A DNA stretch of 64,000 nucleotides from Silurus meridionalis (taxonomy: Eukaryota > Chordata > Actinopteri > Siluriformes > Siluridae), in NCBI RefSeq assembly GCF_014805685.1, contig NC_060900.1, positions 2,530,601 to 2,594,600 on the forward strand, in the 5' to 3' direction. The position numbers were made by a program, and so were the translations under genes. Below, one piece after another: positions 59,433 to 64,000 of the stretch. Each line of letters begins with the position of its first letter. Position 1 is the first letter of the stretch. The notes under the pieces were generated by a model. That model worked only from the letters and a program-made list of their open reading frames with translations. It had not been told where the DNA came from and did no database searches.

Positions 59433-59734
59433 ATCATTACCATGAACACAGGGCCTGCTTACTTTGCTTAACTGCTCTATTAAATAAATGGCCACTTAAT
59501 ATCGTTGGCTGCAACAGACCCAAATTACTCTCAGAGCTCCAGTAAGTAACGTTAACTTTTTCGTGTGCAGCACAGCCATGCGTTTATTCATACGCAGTAA
59601 CGCGTGAACGCTCATATTCCCCAGCTGCACATACAGCACTCTTACATGCCGAGAAGTGTATCGACTATTGCACGTTTCTAATCGTATACAAGTTACGACG
59701 GATTATTTGACGTATTACTCAGACAATTACGCTC
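57966..59734. other. Noncoding DNA with one GT tract
   Basis: GT tract 59380-59429. Short frames near 58900-59340 were examined and not accepted as exons. Confidence 0.5.
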
Positions 59735-59900
59735 ACTTTTAAAGCCAAAAACAGACCAGAACCCGCCCTATTTCACAGCATTTGTCCGACTGTCTCTCAG
59801 GGTGCAAGGAGAACATGCTTCCAGATTCTTCTTTGTGGAACGAACTTCCACTTGATATCCAAACATCTCTTGTAAAGGTTTCTCTAAATAAAAAATACTC
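59735..59900 (+). mobile_element. Decayed LINE ORF2 tail
   Basis: AAAGCCAAAAACAGACCAGA, GCATTTGTCCGACTGTCTCT and TTGTGGAACGAACTTCCACT follow the order of the LINE tail at 48670-48950 with many changes. Confidence 0.55.
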
Positions 59901-60049
59901 TGATTAAGTAAATATGCTAGAATAATGTACAGTGACTGATTAAAAATACTTTTTTACTATCAATAAAAAAAACTAGCATAAATCTGGCATTTGAGAAGGG
60001 TTGCCAGGTATTGACATTTAGCGCACATGTTCACATTTTGCTGCCATTT

Positions 60050-60480
60050 GACGTGTTGAATTTGTCTTATGTGTCTTTACAACACTTATCTCACTCCACA
60101 TTGCACCCCACTCCCTGCGATTGTCAACCACTGTGTGACGGGTCCCATTATCTCCCAGGATACATGGAGGACATACTTACAGACTCTTCTCTGTTCTGGT
60201 GCTGTGGTGCTGCCACAAACTTCTACATTATGTCAGAACAGCTGAGTCACTAGCAGCCTTCAGAAGACGTCTAAATACCTGCTGCTTACAGCAATTTCAA
60301 AGAAATTATCATTTCGATCTTAAAAAAATTGCTTTCTAAATAATAGTTTTAGACAGATTGTTTGCTTAGTCTTAATGTGTCCTAATGAAATGCCATCAGA
60401 TGTATCTATGAAGACTTTTCTAAGTCCCCCTGGATAACGGCGTCTGCAGAATACCATCAATGTAAATGTACTGTAAATGA
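60050..60480 (+). mobile_element. Decayed LINE ORF2 tail with 3' end
   Basis: ATTGCACCCCACTCCCTGCG, TCTTCTCTGTTCTGGTGCTG and CTAGCAGCCTTCAGAAGACG are followed by the 3' tail CCCCTGGATAACGGCGTCTG CAGAATACC and TGTAAATGTACTGTAAATG. Confidence 0.6.
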
Positions 60481-60805
60481 CACAAAATGCAGCTAATCTT
60501 AGCGTAGCATTTTCATTCAATTTGTTTTCATTTGAATTTCTCTTTTTTTATTACTACCGAAATGGGCACAGCATAAACTAAACACTTTTGGGATGATTAA
60601 AATGGAAGAAATCACAGGTTTGTGTTATTTAGCAGCTCCATAATTGTTATAATCTGACCGAAATCTGGGTCAGAGGTTGGAGGTTGGTTATAAACATTCA
60701 GTCGAACAAACTCCTAGCCTGCACTCCCTAAAGAAACATTGTCCGTTTCACTAATTGTCCCTCAGCATGCTAAAAACAGATGTTTGAAACATGTCTCTCC
60801 CTCTA

Positions 60806-60844
<39 letters not shown>

Positions 60845-62319
60845 ATAGCCGCCTCTTTGTGCGCTGAGGTATTGAAAGTATTTGCTGCATGCAGCTGGAA
60901 CACACAAGCAGCTTAGAGTGGTGAGTTGGTGAAGAGGCGAGATGAAGAGATAAACATGAGAGAGGTAGACGTCTGAAAAAGCACAATACAGGATGAATGG
61001 TGAATACAGGTGGCAGGCATCTCCCTAAGAAAACATCCAGATACAGTCACAGGGTGTGTTCTTACTGCGTTGTAAAGGACAAACTGATAGGAGTTCTCCA
61101 CGAGAGACCGGGAAAATCAGCGAAACAAATGAGTTATGTGGCAAACGCAATTCCGCGATAAACAGGGGCGCCAGATTGGAACCGCGCTAAAGCGGGGGAT
61201 TACCGTAATTGTAAGTCACTGTGAATAAGGGCATCTGCCAAATGCTGTAAATGAAATATGCTGTAGGGTTTAGGGATTTTCCCAAAGTATTAAACAAATC
61301 TCATTAAATAAAACAAAAAAAAAAATAAAAAAAATTGAAACCCTTTGCCCTCTCTGAGACCTAGCATTCGATATGGAGCTTATTTGGGCTTCTACAGGAA
61401 TTTGATTCTAAGTTTTAAGGATCCCACCAGAGGAGCAAACAAAACTCTCTACCACTGAAACCATTTTATCTTTATGTGTTCTAACCTTCTTCATGGAACC
61501 CCAGAGTGCTCTCCTTCAGGGATAACACCAGTTTCTTCATTGACTTTAACAGTTCTAAGTTGAAGTTTTCAGTAAATAGTTTGGCTTTATAGAAGGATTC
61601 AAGTTGATTTGATTTGGGAAGCGAAGAAAGAGTGAAAGTTAAAATATAAAGAACGATTGCTTTTATCTCCCAGACACATTAGCCTTTGAAGAGACCGAGA
61701 AATACATGAAAAGTACTAAAACATTCCCTTGATGAAAAATCGCCAGGTTCATTTTGGTTTGTTGATGAACAGATCGTCTTTTTCGTTCACGTTCACTCTG
61801 CCAGAATCAGCTGCGAGATGAAGAAATATGAAACCGCAGCCGAGATCGCTCTTCCCATGCAAATGCACAGCAACTGTATAAGTCAAAGCTACAGCCAAGG
61901 CAACAAAAAGACTCGTCTCTGCTTTCGAACACAAGCGGAATGAAAACGGATTTTTGCAACATGAAGTGTTTAAAAGATTGAACTCAGTAAAGTGCATTTA
62001 CGGCAAACGTTCCGAAAAGAAATGGAGGTTTTATCCTGGGAAATGTTGAAATAAAACTGGGAATTCAAAGCCGTGATTAAACATGAAACAGTTTGTGTAA
62101 TTATGGAAAGTCTTTTTAATCCAGAGCGACTTCAACGTGAAGCAGCTGTCACACTTTCCCACTTTTAGCCAAGAAAATGTAGCAGCTAATAAACACTTAG
62201 TTTTTTTAATTGGTTAATGAGGTCTTTATGCAATAAATCAAATTAAGTTTATACCGAGGCAAAAAAGGTGGTGTCATATTAAATGAAGAGTTTGTTGAAT
62301 TATATTATATTGTATTATA
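60481..62319. other. Noncoding DNA
   Basis: TC tract 60812-60842 and a retroposon tail GTGAATAAGGGCATCTGCCA AATGCTGTAAATG at 61219-61252. No gene was recognised. Confidence 0.5.
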
Positions 62320-62460
62320 AGAATCAGGATCAGAATGGGTTTTATTGCCAAATGTGCTCACACACAAAGATTTTATCTTGGTGTCAAGTTATATAAAGTA
62401 TATAAATAAAAAAAAGTTAAAAAAAAAGAGAGAAAAAATGTATACAGGATGTATTGTCAG
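62320..62460. mobile_element. LINE 3'-end-like fragment
   Basis: AGAATCAGGATCAGAATGGG TTTTATTGCCAAATGTGCTC ACACACAAAG is the same retroposon-end type as 21128-21195. Confidence 0.55.
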
Positions 62461-62723
62461 GGTGACATATGCTTAATGTACAGATCTCGTAAAGTGGAAA
62501 ATAGTGTATAGAAATTGTAGTAGTATATATTTTAAAATATCTTCTTAAAGTACAATACTACAGAAATGAAACTTGGATAGATTTTAGATTAGTCAATGTG
62601 CAGCTTGTGTAGCAGATTTACTGTCCTCTAAATATAACACAGCCATTATTTTTTAAATAACTGGCAACTAATGTAAGTACACTCAAAGAGAATATGTCAA
62701 AATTGTGTCCAAAAGTGTCAATA

Positions 62724-62732
<9 letters not shown>

Positions 62733-62788
<56 letters not shown>
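62733..62788. repeat. (AT)n microsatellite
   Basis: 28 uninterrupted AT units; self-complementary. Confidence 0.97.
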
Positions 62789-62791
<3 letters not shown>

Positions 62792-63556
62792 TTTGCTGGC
62801 AGAGGAGCACCAACAGTATTCTCAGTAGTCCAGACTGTCCACTGTAATGTCTGATGTCTTATGGGAACTGTTGAGCACTTAGAATCTTGTTCTGGGCAAA
62901 ATGGAAGCACGATCCTCTCCCAAACCTCCAGCAACCGGTTTCCTCATTTCCCATATTTCGTTTACAGAGTGTTTTTAAAAGATGCTTCACGGTGGTATTC
63001 ATGGGCATATTCCAACTTTTATGAAACGTGTTGCTACCATCAATTTCAAAATAACCTTATTTATTTCTTAAAAATGATAAATTTTCTCAGTTTAATAGAT
63101 TGAAATTTGATCTATTTGTTCCACTGTGAATAAATAATGGCTTTATGAGATTTTCAAATCATTGCATTCTACATTCTACTTACATTCCTCACACAGTGTC
63201 CCAAATGTATTGGGTTTTTGGGGTTGTATATATAAATATAATGCAACCTAATACAACTTTATACAACTGGACATTAAACTGAATAAAAACTAAAAAAAGA
63301 TCAATATATCTTATAAATATATATTGAAAAATAAATATCAAATATGGAATATGAAATAGACCTCAGTTGCCGTACCTGTGAATGAATGTTTACAACCAAA
63401 TCTGTGAGCTGTAGCAACACCTTCTGACCGATCAGCTATGGGAATTCCCCAGCACTGTGGTATAATGGATTTTAAACAACAAACATGAATTCATTCTGGC
63501 GGCTAAAAGCACCCGGCAGACAAAAAAGAGACATAAAGAAAACAATGAAAAAGGAA

Positions 63557-63599
<43 letters not shown>

Positions 63600-63952
63600 A
63601 AGTTTTAAATGACCGAATAAGTCATCCTCTGCCATGTCATGAGCCAGAAAATGTTACAGAAATAGAAAGTGATGTGTTATGGCACAATTTGTAACGCCTC
63701 GCCAGCTCGGTCTCTATAATAGCCCATAATTTAAACTTCAATGCCTGATCTGTTTGACCAGCGATGCAACGAGAAGAAAAAAACAATCCCTTCTGAGTAG
63801 CATGTGGAGTGTTGAGTAGGCCTGTCTATTAAACTGTCACCGAACTTGCTGTTTTGAGCAAAATGCACTTATTTCACAGTAGTTATTATAGCAGCATCTT
63901 TATGGAGCTGTCAGAGCTGTCAGTAAGACCGCGGTACAACACTAACTGCTGC

Positions 63953-63992
<40 letters not shown>

Positions 63993-64000
63993 GGAGAAAC
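62789..64000. other. Right edge: noncoding DNA with CA and GA tracts
   Basis: CA 63560-63598 and GA 63953-63990. No exon or RNA gene was recognised. Confidence 0.6.

Overview
The window is vertebrate, almost certainly teleost, nuclear DNA. It has short exons with GT...AG introns, dense dinucleotide microsatellites, many decayed Tc1/mariner copies, tRNA-derived SINEs and LINE 3' ends of kinds common in otophysan fish. A catfish-like genome is my guess; the sequence alone does not name the species. I see no bacterial, viral or CRISPR-type system.

Four protein-coding genes can be read. (1) The 3' two thirds of slc23a2 (sodium/ascorbate cotransporter SVCT2) lies on + at 455-4511; its 5' exons are left of the window. 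(2) A complete rassf2 lies on +: a CpG-rich 5' noncoding exon ends at 11171 and nine coding exons cover 17419-22414 (321 aa, RA then SARAH domain). (3) A single-exon prion-protein-related gene lies on + at 25728-26252 (174 aa, signal peptide, Gly/Arg-rich region, PrP/Shadoo-type hydrophobic core, one N-glycosylation site, GPI signal), with a noncoding exon ending at 24958. (4) ccdc92 lies on - with coding exons at 37470-37335, 37210-37169 and 30770-29992 (318 aa); a possible 5' noncoding exon sits near 47.1-46.9 kb.

Slc23a2, rassf2 and a prion-family gene are also neighbours at the mammalian PRNP locus, so this looks like the fish counterpart of that block, with ccdc92 on its far side. The best new observation is a 70-75 bp stretch at 27635-27710. 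It aligns in frame with the Gly/His part of the prion-related gene and looks like the relic of a second tandem copy 1.8 kb downstream.

The remainder is intron and intergenic DNA. About 4.5-10 kb is 3' UTR or intergenic DNA with Tc1 relics and, near 9.8-10.0 kb, a promoter-like block with two duplicated CCAAT boxes. Rassf2 intron 1 (11.2-17.4 kb) is full of simple repeats, a GGT/GAT array and a GATA array. The long ccdc92 intron 2 (30.8-37.2 kb) holds a 1.1-1.4 kb AGGACAGAGC-type array. From 38 to 64 kb I find no convincing coding gene, only transposon relics, SINEs and three further minisatellites (50.3-51.3, 52.5-53.3 and 57.4-58.0 kb).

The four genes do not form a pathway: vitamin C uptake, Ras/MST signalling, a GPI-anchored prion-family surface protein and a centrosomal/ciliary coiled-coil protein. 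Their grouping reflects conserved synteny. Exon limits were set by reading splice sites and checking phase against remembered family sequences; no database search was run.
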